Shown here: positions 1-7,769 of the stretch, piece after piece
How positions within the stretch are numbered: position 1 is the first letter of the stretch
Layout of the letters: each line of letters opens with the position of its first letter
DNA from: Phycisphaerae bacterium
GTDB taxonomy: Bacteria > Planctomycetota > Phycisphaerae > UBA1845 > UTPLA1
Assembly: GCA_016935885.1 (NCBI GenBank)
Contig: JAFGQA010000276.1
Location: 1 to 20,333 of the forward strand
Direction of reading: 5' to 3'
DNA: 20,333 nucleotides
Made by a program: the position numbers and the translations under genes
Notes under the pieces: generated by a model
The model's input: only the letters and a program-made list of their open reading frames with translations
Database searches by the model: none
Told to the model about the DNA's origin: nothing

Positions 1-747
1 ATTATCCCCATGCAAGACGAGCGTGTCAAGGGGAATATCCATGTTTTGATTTACTTTTTTTTGCGGAGTGTCGCCGTTGCACAGGCCACGCCGGACTGGC
101 GCGATCGCGCACCTTCCCCGCTCATGGACGATGTCCACCGTGCAACGCTGATTGACCCGGCCCCATACAAAAAGGGCGCGAAACCGAAACGCGCCCTTAC
201 TCCGAGGTATTGGCATACCCGCAACAGAAGGCGGTACGGCCCGCGCCCCTCTCGGGACGCGGCGCCGGCCACGCGTCTTTGTTGCTGGAAGTTGCCAATT
301 TTCGGAGTAAGACGACGGCCGAAGCCACGATTGTTTTTGACGCTAATCTTCGAGCGCCTGCGTTTCTATCTCAGTGGCGTACCTCCGCAAAGACGGTTCG
401 TTTTCAAGCACCCGCCGATCGCCCCGACGGCGCCGCGAGCCCGCGCGACCCAGCAAGCCGGTCCCCTCTCACGAGCCGGTCCTGTCCGGCAAGTCAATAC
501 CATCCTACCACATCGCAAAGGACCCGTGCAATCGTCTATATACGCTATCAAGCCCCGCCGCAGGGCAATCGCATGTGCGCGCAAGTCCTTTATTCTCGCG
601 GGGCCGTAGACGCACGCGGCTGCGATTCCGGTGTTGATATCCGCCCAAGGGCTTGCTACACGCAATTGCCCTGAGCCTCGCCGCGGGCCGTGAGGCGTTT
701 TCACCGCCTTCAGCAGGAGTGGCGCGCAGGGGTCTCGGGGAGGGTTC
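1..747. other. Non-coding stretch downstream of the Hsp70 gene
   Basis: I see no convincing gene here. The open frames are rich in Arg and Pro, overlap one another on both strands, and resemble no family I know. The longest plus-strand one (10-609) runs straight through a perfect terminator hairpin. Two structures stand out: the minus-strand terminator at about 167-198, described separately, and a weaker stem at 675-696 (GCCTC paired with GAGGC, followed by TTTT on the plus strand). The stretch is probably the 3' untranslated region of the grpE-Hsp70 transcript plus intergenic spacer. The left edge may belong to a neighbour outside the window. Confidence 0.6.
167..198 (-). terminator. Rho-independent terminator, minus strand
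   Basis: A perfect 9-bp stem (AAGGGCGCG at 172-180, CGCGCCCTT at 190-198) closes a 9-base loop. Read on the minus strand, the stem is followed at once by a run of Ts (complement of the As at 169-173). This is the classic intrinsic terminator layout for leftward transcripts. The nearest leftward gene is the Hsp70-like gene ending at 748, so it probably ends that operon after a long 3' untranslated stretch. Confidence 0.75.
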
Positions 748-2361
748 TCAGTTGCGGAAGATCTCGTACGTTCTCGCATCCTGGCGGGCTGGTCGGTGCA
801 CCTCTACGGTGATCACGCCGTCGGAATCGCACCGATAGACCTCGCAGACCGCTTGGTCGGTGAACTCGTCCGTTGCCACGATCTCGTCACACGCCACGGG
901 ACTCGACAGCGCGAGGGACGGGTCGTACGGAAAGCGGATGTCTGACCACGCCCGGATGTTCCCGTCGGGCATGCCGTCGGCCCCGATCGACGCGCACTCC
1001 AGGTACTTCAGATGCCCGACGTTATGGCGTGGGTGGTATCGGGCGACCTTCTCGAGTGGCGGCTCGCCTTTGCGCGGCAGTGGGGTGCCGGCCGGGAAGA
1101 TCGGGTCGAACCACTCGGCCATGCCGTGGTCTCTCAAGCGGATCAGCCCGAAGTGCCTGGCGAACACATCGCGGTAGCGGACCCGGTCGGCGGCGCGGAT
1201 GGCGGCGCCCATGGCGACCGACCGGAACGGCTTGTCGGTCAGGACAACGCGGTTGTCGGGAAACGCCTCGGACACCATCTCGGCCACAAGCGGCAGCTTG
1301 GACGATCCGCCGACGAGATACACGACCAGCCCAGAGCCGGACGAAAGGCGAGGCTCCTTCTCCGCAGCGGCGTCCATGACGTGCTCCAACGTCTGGATCG
1401 CCCGACGAAGCCCAGGCCGAACCCGCTCGAAGAAGGCCTTCACCGTGATCGACACCGGTCGGCGCGGAATGCCGAAATCCATCGGGTTGAGAAACATGCG
1501 CTGCACGACGCCGGCGGAGATCGTTTCCTTCTGCGCGCGGGCCTGGCGCAGCAGTGCATGGCGGGTCAGGCCGCCGATCGTGTCGGCCGGCACCCTCAAC
1601 GCCTCCAAGAACATCTCCAATAGCAGGTGGTCGAGGTCGTCGCCGCCGAGGTCTTCGATGCCGCCGGAGGCCAGGACGTTGAACTCGTCGCCGTCGATCC
1701 ACACGACCGACGCGTCGAACGTGCCTCCGCCGAGGTCGAAGACCGCCACGGCCGACGCCTCGCGGGACTGCTTCCTGACCTGGCGGGCCGTCAGGCAGTC
1801 CGCCAACTCGATGGCGGAGGCCGTCGGCTCGTTCAAGGTCTCGGTCACCGTGAAGCCGGCCTCACGGAAACATCTCCGCGTGACGTGGCGCTGCGCGCCG
1901 TTGGCATTGGCCGGCCAAGTGATGACCGCCTTGAGGTCCTCCTCGGGCGGCAGTGATTGCGACCGGCGGATGGAATCCGCCAGATCCTTGAGGAAGTCGC
2001 GCAGCAGCTCGGCGAGGTCAACCGTCGCCACGTCGCCCGAACCACCGGCGCAGGCAGCAGGTGTGCCACTGCTATCGAGCGGTGTCCTCTCGCCTTCGAC
2101 ATAATCGCGCAGCCGGCGCTTCAGCGATGGAATGAAGACGTGGTCGCCGCCCGGCCCACGCTGGCCGAAACGTCGATCTGCCTCGATACCGAACCACCGC
2201 CGTCCCGTTGCCCTGTCGATCAGGATCGCCGAGGGGAACATCGCCTGCACGACCGCCCCGGCACTCGTGTCGACCGTGTGCTGGACCTCCGACAGGATGC
2301 CGCGGTCGTGAACGACCGCGACCGTGTTGGTCGTTCCGAAGTCGATGCCCAATTGGGCCAT
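748..2361 (-). CDS. Hsp70-family chaperone-like ATPase (short DnaK relative)
   Basis: This 537-residue protein has the actin-like ATPase fold of Hsp70. Visible motifs are phosphate-1 IDFGTTNT (about 6-13), the connecting motif NEPTASA (177-183), phosphate-2 VFDLGGGTFD (207-216) and the adenosine motif VGGSSKLP (350-357). About 140 residues follow the nucleotide-binding domain, versus about 250 in DnaK, so the substrate-binding part is shortened and the alpha-helical lid appears to be missing. No EEVD-type tail is present. The ATG at 2361 is preceded by a near-perfect Shine-Dalgarno, AGGAGGTGA. The gene lies 4 bases after grpE and is surely co-transcribed with it. By family knowledge it should be an ATP-driven cytoplasmic chaperone using that GrpE for nucleotide exchange. 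No J-domain protein is nearby and its clients are unknown. It is a divergent paralogue rather than the main DnaK. Confidence 0.9.
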   Translation of the reverse strand: MAQLGIDFGTTNTVAVVHDRGILSEVQHTVDTSAGAVVQAMFPSAILIDRATGRRWFGIEADRRFGQRGPGGDHVFIPSLKRRLRDYVEGERTPLDSSGTPAACAGGSGDVATVDLAELLRDFLKDLADSIRRSQSLPPEEDLKAVITWPANANGAQRHVTRRCFREAGFTVTETLNEPTASAIELADCLTARQVRKQSREASAVAVFDLGGGTFDASVVWIDGDEFNVLASGGIEDLGGDDLDHLLLEMFLEALRVPADTIGGLTRHALLRQARAQKETISAGVVQRMFLNPMDFGIPRRPVSITVKAFFERVRPGLRRAIQTLEHVMDAAAEKEPRLSSGSGLVVYLVGGSSKLPLVAEMVSEAFPDNRVVLTDKPFRSVAMGAAIRAADRVRYRDVFARHFGLIRLRDHGMAEWFDPIFPAGTPLPRKGEPPLEKVARYHPRHNVGHLKYLECASIGADGMPDGNIRAWSDIRFPYDPSLALSSPVACDEIVATDEFTDQAVCEVYRCDSDGVITVEVHRPARQDARTYEIFRN

Positions 2362-2365
2362 GGCC

Positions 2366-3199
2366 TCACCTCCTGTTGACCTTGACCCGTGCGGGGGCGA
2401 TCACCTTTCCCCGGGCGGTCCGGAAACCGGGCTGAAGCGGCTCGGCCACGACCCCGTCGTCCAGATCGTCGCGGTGGGTCTCGCCGACCGCCAGATGAAT
2501 CACCGGATCGAACGCCTCGCTCGGTCGAGCGTCGTATTGGCTGACCCCGGCGCCGGCCAATACCTGGTCGAGCATCTCGACGCCGCGATCGTGGAAGTCG
2601 TCGTCCCCCGAACACGGCGGGTCGCTGTCCAGCCCGCGCTGGGCGATCTCGCTCCGCAAGGCGACCAGCGTCGGCAGCATCTCGGCGAGCTGATCGTCCA
2701 CGACCTCGCTGACGAGCCGTTGGAACGTCGCCGTCGCGCGGTCCAGCGGCACGGTGTGCACGACCGCCTCGCCCCTGCCACGCTGCGTAACGGCCAACTC
2801 GGTGAGCGTCGCGATGGCCGCGTTCATCTGGTTGTTCAGCGATTCGATGGCGCTGCTGATCTCCGCCTCGGCCTTGGCCAGTATGTCGGCGGACGGGCTA
2901 TTCGGCCGGGCGCTCTTCTTGGGGGGCTTGGTGGAAGCACCCGGTTCGGGTTTGCCGACCTCCGTGGCCCGCTTCTCGGCGGTGGCCGTCGCGGACCGAG
3001 AGGTCGCATGGCCGGTCGTCCGGGTGGCCGGCGTCTCCGGGGTCGCGGTGGCAGGCTCGACCTTCTTACTTACCGAAGTGGCGGCCGGGGTCTTCGCCTT
3101 GGTCTTCTTGCCGTCCCGCTTGGATGCGGCCTGCCCCGATGTCGTTTGCTTTGTTGAAGAAGTGCGACTCTTCGTCGTCTTCCTGGTCTTCCCTGACAT
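2366..3199 (-). CDS. grpE: GrpE-type nucleotide exchange factor with long disordered N-terminus
   Basis: The C-terminal part matches the GrpE pattern: a 'FDP..H.AV' element (FDPVIHLAV), then 'G.V.E.LQPGF', then a closing 'R.ARGKVIAPARVKV' strand. Before it is a helical region (about residues 105-195 counted from 3223) like GrpE's dimerising coiled coil. The first 100 or so residues are low-complexity (Lys, Thr, Ala, Pro, Ser), much longer than usual, and probably disordered. Three in-frame ATGs exist at 3223, 3214 and 3199. I chose 3199 (277 residues) because GGAG lies 9 bases upstream, while the others lack a ribosome site. GrpE releases ADP from Hsp70, and the partner gene follows directly. 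The last two Arg codons plus stop, AGG AGG TGA, serve as the Shine-Dalgarno of the Hsp70 gene, which suggests coupled translation. Confidence 0.85.
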   Translation of the reverse strand: MSGKTRKTTKSRTSSTKQTTSGQAASKRDGKKTKAKTPAATSVSKKVEPATATPETPATRTTGHATSRSATATAEKRATEVGKPEPGASTKPPKKSARPNSPSADILAKAEAEISSAIESLNNQMNAAIATLTELAVTQRGRGEAVVHTVPLDRATATFQRLVSEVVDDQLAEMLPTLVALRSEIAQRGLDSDPPCSGDDDFHDRGVEMLDQVLAGAGVSQYDARPSEAFDPVIHLAVGETHRDDLDDGVVAEPLQPGFRTARGKVIAPARVKVNRR

Positions 3200-3292
3200 C
3201 CCTTGTTTCTCCATGAAAGACATTCTGCGTCATGCGGCCTGCCCAGCGGACCGCAACACCGCGGACGACCCTGGGAACCCATTCGCGGCATC

Positions 3293-3321
3293 ATTATAGG
3301 CCCTCCACCCGCCAATGCGAG
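3293..3321 (-). promoter_or_regulatory. Candidate promoter of the grpE-Hsp70 operon
   Basis: On the minus strand a perfect TATAAT (3298 down to 3293) lies 17 bases after CTCGCA (3321 down to 3316), a 3/6 match to the -35 consensus. It is about 90 bases upstream of the chosen grpE start. I see no CIRCE element (TTAGCACTC-N9-GAGTGCTAA) and no clear sigma-32 type box, so the sequence gives no direct sign of heat-shock control. Confidence 0.4.
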
Positions 3322-3956
3322 TCCGCCCGATGGCAAAACCGCGCGGCCGTCCTGCCGTCCCTCGACGGCAGACCCGTCCAACCGTTCCCGGCCCGCACAC
3401 GTGGGGGAGCGGACACCGGGCGCAAGGCTGCTGTTTCTTCGGATCGACGGCGCCGAGAATTCACACGAGTCTGGCGAGTCCTCGAAGAAACCTACAACGG
3501 CAAAGCTGACTTGGAGACCTGTTCTGCGGCACCCCTCAGAGCAGCCCTCACGGCTCGTCATCCCGGCTCCAACCACCGGAGGCAGGGGGATTCAGAAACA
3601 CGGGCGCTCTCCATCGAGCTTTGCTGCCGTAGAAGAAACCCGCCGCGCGCTGGCCCGAGAATCCGTTCGCACGCGGCACAGAGAATGAATCCGTAGGCTC
3701 TATCGCGAGAGTCTGTCCGTAGGCTGTAAAGAGCCCCTTCTTGGTCCGCCAGACATGGGCAGGGGGTGAACCGTGACTGGACCAACGGCGCAAACGGGCT
3801 GCCACACGCCCCTCGGCCCACGGCCGTCGGCCCACCGCCGTCAGAGGCCGATACTTGGGCCTTATGTTGCATTCGCATCCGTGGTGAGCGGGTTCAATTC
3901 ACGTCATCCTAAAAGAGCCTGGGAGGACCGCAGACACGTTGCGTTCGTATCCATTC
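3322..3956. other. Intergenic region between the pentapeptide-repeat gene and grpE
   Basis: No convincing gene is visible; the frames on both strands look like chance openings. A 10-base direct repeat TCCGTAGGCT occurs at 3690-3699 and 3716-3725 with a period of 26, and the spacer contains the near-palindrome CTATCGCGAGAG. The phrase GCGGGTTCAATTCACGTC at about 3889-3906 looks like a tRNA T-arm, but no tRNA body can be built around it. No obvious terminator for the pentapeptide-repeat gene was found. Confidence 0.5.
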
Positions 3957-5276
3957 TCACTTGCTGGACCGAAGCTCACGGGCCTTCCCTTCTGCAGGTG
4001 CAATGACCTTGTCTGCGAGCGAGGCCAGCAAACCCGCCGTGTCCGCGTACTCGTGCACATCCAGAACCCACGGATACCGCTTGATGTGGTCGTACATGCC
4101 CCAGGGCCGCTCCCCCGATTTTAACAACGGCTGAACCGGCACTGAGGGAAGCGTTTCGACAACGGAGATCAGCTCCTGCGGAATGCTCTTCGGCCCTGTG
4201 ATGTCAGCAATCACAAACCGCGCCATTCGAGCAAGGATTGTCACGGTCTCATGCGTATCCCGGCTTGCCGGCGTCTCGAAATCAAAGAGCACCGGGCAAT
4301 AATCGCGGCTTCGAAGCTCCTCACGCATAGCGTCAAGCACCGCTTTCCACTCGGGCGTAAACCGCCCGAGAAGAAGGACAACCTTGGACGTAATTGTGTC
4401 GATGATGTTCCGGATTTTCTCGTTATGGAGCAGCAGGTGGATGAATTGGGCGACTTCGACATTGTCGACAGTGATGGCCGGTTCACCGGGACGTGAAATG
4501 ACCAAATCCGATTGGTCCGCGCCCGCCAAATTCAACTGCCACGCAGATACTCCATACACGGAGCAACCGCGAAGAGTTGCGTTCTCAAAGTTCGTTTGGA
4601 CCAGAGCAGCGAGCTGAAGTTTGGCGCTTTCCAGGTCTGAATCGGCAAGGTCCGTCCTGAATAGATTAGCACCTCGAAGGTCGGCACCGCGGAGAACAGC
4701 GCCCGCAAAGTGTGCCTCTCGGAGTATGGTGTTGGTGAGCTTTGCTCCAGTCAGGTTGGCGCTCTGCAGTTCAGCACCGCGAAGGTTCGCACAGAAGAGG
4801 TCAGCGTTCCGGATGTTCGCCCTGCACAGCCTTGCGCCGCTCAGGTCGGCATAACGGAGCTTTGCTTCGCTTAAGTCTGCTTTCTCGAGCTTCGCGTCCG
4901 CTAGATTGGCGCGCTGCAGGTTTGCCTGTCTTAGGTCAGCACCGTTCAACTTGGCACCTTGAAGAACAACGCTACCGAGGTCAGCACTGCGGAGTCTAGC
5001 ACGGCAGAGGTTCGCACTGTGCAGTTCCGCTCCGTGGAGGTTTGCGTCGCGCAGATCGAGCTCGCGTAGATCAGCGTTCTTCAGTTTGGCACCGGTGAGG
5101 TCGGCTGCCTGCAAAGATGGAATCCAACCATCGTATGCGACTGACTTCCGGAATACACCTGTCGGCGGTTCAGGGCGCTGAAAGCGATGTAGCCTGTTAC
5201 TCTTCCTGATGCGATTCCACTCCGAAATGCCGCCCCGCTCACCTCCAAGCCATTCCAAGACCGCTTCGCGCTCCAT
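3957..5276 (-). CDS. Pentapeptide-repeat protein with C-terminal TIR-like domain
   Basis: The middle of the protein (about residues 55-240 from the chosen start) is a run of A[DN]LxxA-type pentapeptide repeats. Such runs fold into a right-handed square beta-helix. After a short linker, the C-terminal 140 residues start with a hydrophobic strand KVVLLLGRF, followed by conserved-looking segments VLFDFE.PASRD.HETV, RFVIADITGPKSIPQEL, PSVPVQPLL and YPWVLD. I recognise this arrangement as a widespread pentapeptide-plus-TIR-like family whose function is not established. TIR domains in bacteria often cleave NAD or make nucleotide signals, but I did not identify a catalytic glutamate with confidence. 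I chose ATG 5276 (439 residues) because GGTGA lies 5 bases upstream. ATG 5288 and GTG 5330 are alternatives. It has no signal peptide and is probably cytoplasmic. It stands alone between two long gaps. Confidence 0.85.
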   Translation of the reverse strand: MEREAVLEWLGGERGGISEWNRIRKSNRLHRFQRPEPPTGVFRKSVAYDGWIPSLQAADLTGAKLKNADLRELDLRDANLHGAELHSANLCRARLRSADLGSVVLQGAKLNGADLRQANLQRANLADAKLEKADLSEAKLRYADLSGARLCRANIRNADLFCANLRGAELQSANLTGAKLTNTILREAHFAGAVLRGADLRGANLFRTDLADSDLESAKLQLAALVQTNFENATLRGCSVYGVSAWQLNLAGADQSDLVISRPGEPAITVDNVEVAQFIHLLLHNEKIRNIIDTITSKVVLLLGRFTPEWKAVLDAMREELRSRDYCPVLFDFETPASRDTHETVTILARMARFVIADITGPKSIPQELISVVETLPSVPVQPLLKSGERPWGMYDHIKRYPWVLDVHEYADTAGLLASLADKVIAPAEGKARELRSSK

Positions 5277-5330
5277 GATGGTCACCATTGAACACGTCTC
5301 GATTGGTTCACATCCGAGATATTGTACCAC

Positions 5331-6035
5331 GGAGCCGAAACCAGTCGTGTACCGTTCGACCTACGTATAATCGAACCCGATTCAGGGCCTCATGGGGACT
5401 GTACTGCAGCCCTTCCGGCCCTCTCCCGGTCGGGTGAGGACCCGACGAAGGCGGATTGGGCAGAGCACAACCCCGGCGGCCGGCCTCTTCACTTCGTGAA
5501 GAGAAGCCCGCGAATCCTTGGAGCCGGCCCGGTGACCGTGAGCGAAGAACACCCCAAGGACTCAGGTTTGCCTCGGACCTACCAAGAGGCGTCCCCGACT
5601 CGAATTAAGCCGTCAAGCAAGCTCTACAACGGTCCTACCAGGGCCGGAAGCTTCACGGAGCGACCAAGCGGAACCGTTCCCGGGCCGGTTGCACGGTTTT
5701 TGCACGAAAGCTGCGCGGCTGTACAACCCCCCTGCTTTGTGGTAGATGAAAGACGTTATCTACCGCTATCGCAATGAGTTATGGTCCCACGGGTTCCAGT
5801 TTCGTGCTGTGGGTCGTCGGATGCACGTTCTGACGCGGTGCGTCACTTCGGCAGGTTCTCGCGCAACATGCGGTACGACTCGTCCTGGCGAGCGTTGGCG
5901 TAGCCGACCGGGAGACCGGGCTTCACGCCTTCGCCCTCTGCGGTGTAGATCTCCGTGTTGACAGCAAGCAAGCTTGGGTGATAGCAGTAAGCAAGCCCAG
6001 CGTGCCTGTGCCACACACTGCGGCTGCGGCCGAAG
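5331..6035. other. Gene-poor region with promoter-like box and several hairpins
   Basis: No gene here is convincing. The plus-strand frame 5322-5777 starts with TTG, lacks a ribosome site and resembles nothing I can place with confidence. The stretch contains a perfect TATAAT (5366-5371) and perfect hairpins at 5429-5446 (GTCGGGT, loop GAGG, ACCCGAC) and 5485-5503 (CTCTTCAC, loop TTC, GTGAAGAG), plus a longer-range pairing TCCTTGG (5515-5521) with CCAAGGA (5554-5560). It may be a structured RNA or the remnant of a mobile ribozyme. A minus-strand frame at 5843-6052 (69 codons, ending with residues DESYRMLRENLPK) looks somewhat protein-like, but its start falls inside a hairpin and it overlaps nothing recognisable. 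It could be the relic of a gene tail. Confidence 0.45.
5366..5371 (+). promoter_or_regulatory. Perfect -10 box with no gene behind it
   Basis: TATAAT lies on the plus strand in otherwise GC-rich DNA, followed by hairpin-rich sequence without a credible reading frame. The region 16-18 bases upstream has no good -35 match, so this is only suggestive. Read the other way, the same bases give TATACG, a weak -10 candidate for the pentapeptide-repeat gene. Confidence 0.25.
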
Positions 6036-6055
6036 GCCGTGTCGGGGGACACGGC
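6036..6055 (-). other. Stem-loop touching the comM stop codon
   Basis: A perfect 8-bp stem (GCCGTGTC at 6036-6043, GACACGGC at 6048-6055) has a 4-base loop. The last base of the comM TAG stop codon is the first base of the stem. No T-run follows on the minus strand, so it is not a canonical terminator. It may protect the mRNA end or be part of a repeat. Confidence 0.4.
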
Positions 6056-7584
6056 TAAAGCTGGCGATCGAGCCGCCGGTATTGGACGGCTTCGGCGAGG
6101 TGTTCGGCACCAATGCTGGCGGCTCCGTCTATGTCGGCAATCGTGCGGGCCAGGCGCAGCACCTTGTCATGCGCCCGGGCGGAGAGGCCGAGCTCGGTCA
6201 TGGCCTGCTTGAGCAACCGCTCGCCATCGGCATTCAATGGGCAGTGCTTCCGCACGAGGCGCGGCCCGATGCGGCCGTTGAGCATGTTGTTGTCGTCCCC
6301 GAAACGGGCGCGTTGGAGTTGACGGGCGGCAACGACCCGCTCGCGCATCGTGGCGGAATCTGTGCCGACCTTCTGGCGGCGAAGGTCGTCGAACGGGACG
6401 GCCTGGACGGTGATGTGGATGTCGATTCTGTCGATCAGCGGCCCGCTGATGCGGGCGAGGTAACGCTCGATCTGCGGCTGTGTGCACTTGCAGGGTCGGC
6501 GGGGGTCGGAATAGTACCCGCAGGGGCAGGGATTCATCGCGGCAACCAACATGAACTCCGCGGGAAAGCGGGCCGCGCTGTGTGATCGCGCGATGGTGAT
6601 GCAGCCGTCCTCCAGCGGCTGTCGCAGCGTCTCGAGGATGGGGCGCGGCAACTCGGGGAACTCGTCGAGAAAGAGGATGCCGTGATGGGCGAGCGAGACC
6701 TCGCCGGCCTGGGGGATCGAGCCGCCGCCGACCAGCGCCGCGGCGCTGGCGGAGTGGTGCGGCGTGCGGACGGGCCGCGTGGCGAGCAGGGCCGTGCCGG
6801 CGGGGAGTTTTCCGGCGGTGGACCAGATGCGGGTGGTTTCCAACGATTCATTCAGCGTCAGAGGCGGAAGGATCGTCGGCAGGCATTTCGCCATCAGCGT
6901 CTTGCCGCAGCCCGGCGGGCCGATCAGGAGCACGTTGTGATTCCCACCGGCCGCGATGGTCAGGGCGCGTTTGCAGAATTCCTGGCCGCGAACATCGGCA
7001 AAGTCCACGTCGTACTTTGCCGCCTGCGTGAAGGCCGTCTCGAGGTCGATCGTGGTCGGTTCCAGCGGAAGCTGCTCGGTCAGGAAGCCGACCGCGTCCG
7101 TCAGGGAGCCAACGGCGATGACGTCCAATCCATCAACGACGGCCGCCTCGTTTGCATTCTCCCGTGGCACGAGGATGCCCTGATAGCCCTCGTGCTTCGC
7201 AAGCATGGCCGCGGACAGCGCGCCCTTGACGGGCCGGACGCGGCCGTCCAACGCGAGCTCCCCCGCAATCATGTATCGACCCATGTGCTCCGGCACGGCA
7301 CCCTCGGCCGTGAAGATCATGCCGAGGGCGATCGGCAGATCCAGCGCCGGGCCTTCCTTGCGGATGTCGGCCGGTGCCAGGTTGATGACGGTGCGGTGGG
7401 TAGGCGCGAGATAGCCGCAGTTCGTGATGGCGGTCCGGATCCGTTCGAGGCTTTCCTTCGTGGCGGCATCGGGCATGCCAACGATCACCGCCGTTGCAAA
7501 CCCCCGAGAGGCGACGTCGACCTCGACCTCGCACGGCATCGCCTCGATGCCTAACAGTGTGACGCTGTGCACCCGTGCCAACAT
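6055..7584 (-). CDS. comM: ComM/YifB-family magnesium-chelatase-like AAA+ ATPase
   Basis: This is full length (509 residues) for the family. The N-terminal domain (1-about 170) has the Lon-protease-like fold typical of YifB/ComM, including the segments GMPD at 36-39 and NLAPADIRKEGPALDLPIAL at 68-87. The AAA+ core carries Walker A GPPGCGKT (222-229), Walker B LFLDEF (304-309) and the cysteine cluster NPCPCGYY...CKC (351-367), which probably binds zinc. The C-terminal part (about 400-509) is the Mg-chelatase subdomain with the SARAHDKVLRLARTIADI helix. In naturally transformable bacteria ComM is a hexameric helicase that drives branch migration during integration of incoming DNA. The family is common well beyond competent species. 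The gene faces away from the metal cluster. A weak leftward promoter may sit just before the start (TTGTCG, 17 bases, TAGGCT), but its ribosome site is poor. Confidence 0.95.
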   Translation of the reverse strand: MLARVHSVTLLGIEAMPCEVEVDVASRGFATAVIVGMPDAATKESLERIRTAITNCGYLAPTHRTVINLAPADIRKEGPALDLPIALGMIFTAEGAVPEHMGRYMIAGELALDGRVRPVKGALSAAMLAKHEGYQGILVPRENANEAAVVDGLDVIAVGSLTDAVGFLTEQLPLEPTTIDLETAFTQAAKYDVDFADVRGQEFCKRALTIAAGGNHNVLLIGPPGCGKTLMAKCLPTILPPLTLNESLETTRIWSTAGKLPAGTALLATRPVRTPHHSASAAALVGGGSIPQAGEVSLAHHGILFLDEFPELPRPILETLRQPLEDGCITIARSHSAARFPAEFMLVAAMNPCPCGYYSDPRRPCKCTQPQIERYLARISGPLIDRIDIHITVQAVPFDDLRRQKVGTDSATMRERVVAARQLQRARFGDDNNMLNGRIGPRLVRKHCPLNADGERLLKQAMTELGLSARAHDKVLRLARTIADIDGAASIGAEHLAEAVQYRRLDRQL

Positions 7585-7670
7585 CGTCTAGCAAGCCTAC
7601 CGGGAACCTCGACGCCCGACAAGCAAACGTTGGCTACCGTTGTCAGGCGCTTGCGGCGGCCCAACGGAGC

Positions 7671-7722
7671 TTGACATGCCGGGAGGCAAGGCGTACCTTC
7701 TGGGCGACACGGGTCACCCGTG
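7671..7722 (+). promoter_or_regulatory. Candidate promoter and operator-like palindrome before the metal-uptake cluster
   Basis: A perfect TTGACA (7671-7676) is followed 17 bases later by TACCTT (7694-7699, 3/6 match to TATAAT). Overlapping the expected transcription start is a perfect 15-base palindrome, CACGGGTCACCCGTG (7708-7722), where a repressor would act. Its position upstream of metal-transport genes makes a metal-responsive regulator such as Zur a reasonable guess, but the palindrome does not look like any Zur box I know. Confidence 0.4.
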
Positions 7723-7769
7723 ACGACACGTGGTGAGCAGTCCCTCCGGGCCATGCCGGCGGCAGAATC

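Noticed and set aside
10..609. Long plus-strand open frame of 199 codons
   Set aside because: Its composition is Arg/Pro-rich, it has no ribosome site or family resemblance, and it runs through a perfect terminator hairpin. It looks like a chance opening in GC-rich DNA.
3200..3330. CIRCE element or sigma-32 promoter before grpE
   Set aside because: I looked for TTAGCACTC/GAGTGCTAA and for CTTGAA...CCCCAT on the minus strand and found neither. Only a TATAAT-type box is present.
3885..3912. tRNA T-arm-like phrase (GCGGGTTCAATTCACGTC)
   Set aside because: The five-base stem has a mismatch, no matching 5' acceptor strand (about TAGGATG) exists upstream, and no anticodon or D arm can be drawn. 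At most it is a fragment, and I could not support an attachment site.
5322..5777. Plus-strand open frame of 151 codons
   Set aside because: It starts with TTG without a ribosome site and covers several perfect hairpins. I judged the DNA more likely structural or relic than coding.
5843..6052. Minus-strand frame of 69 codons behind comM
   Set aside because: The sequence looks mildly protein-like, but its GTG start lies in the hairpin at the comM stop, there is no ribosome site, and no family is recognisable. It may be a gene remnant.
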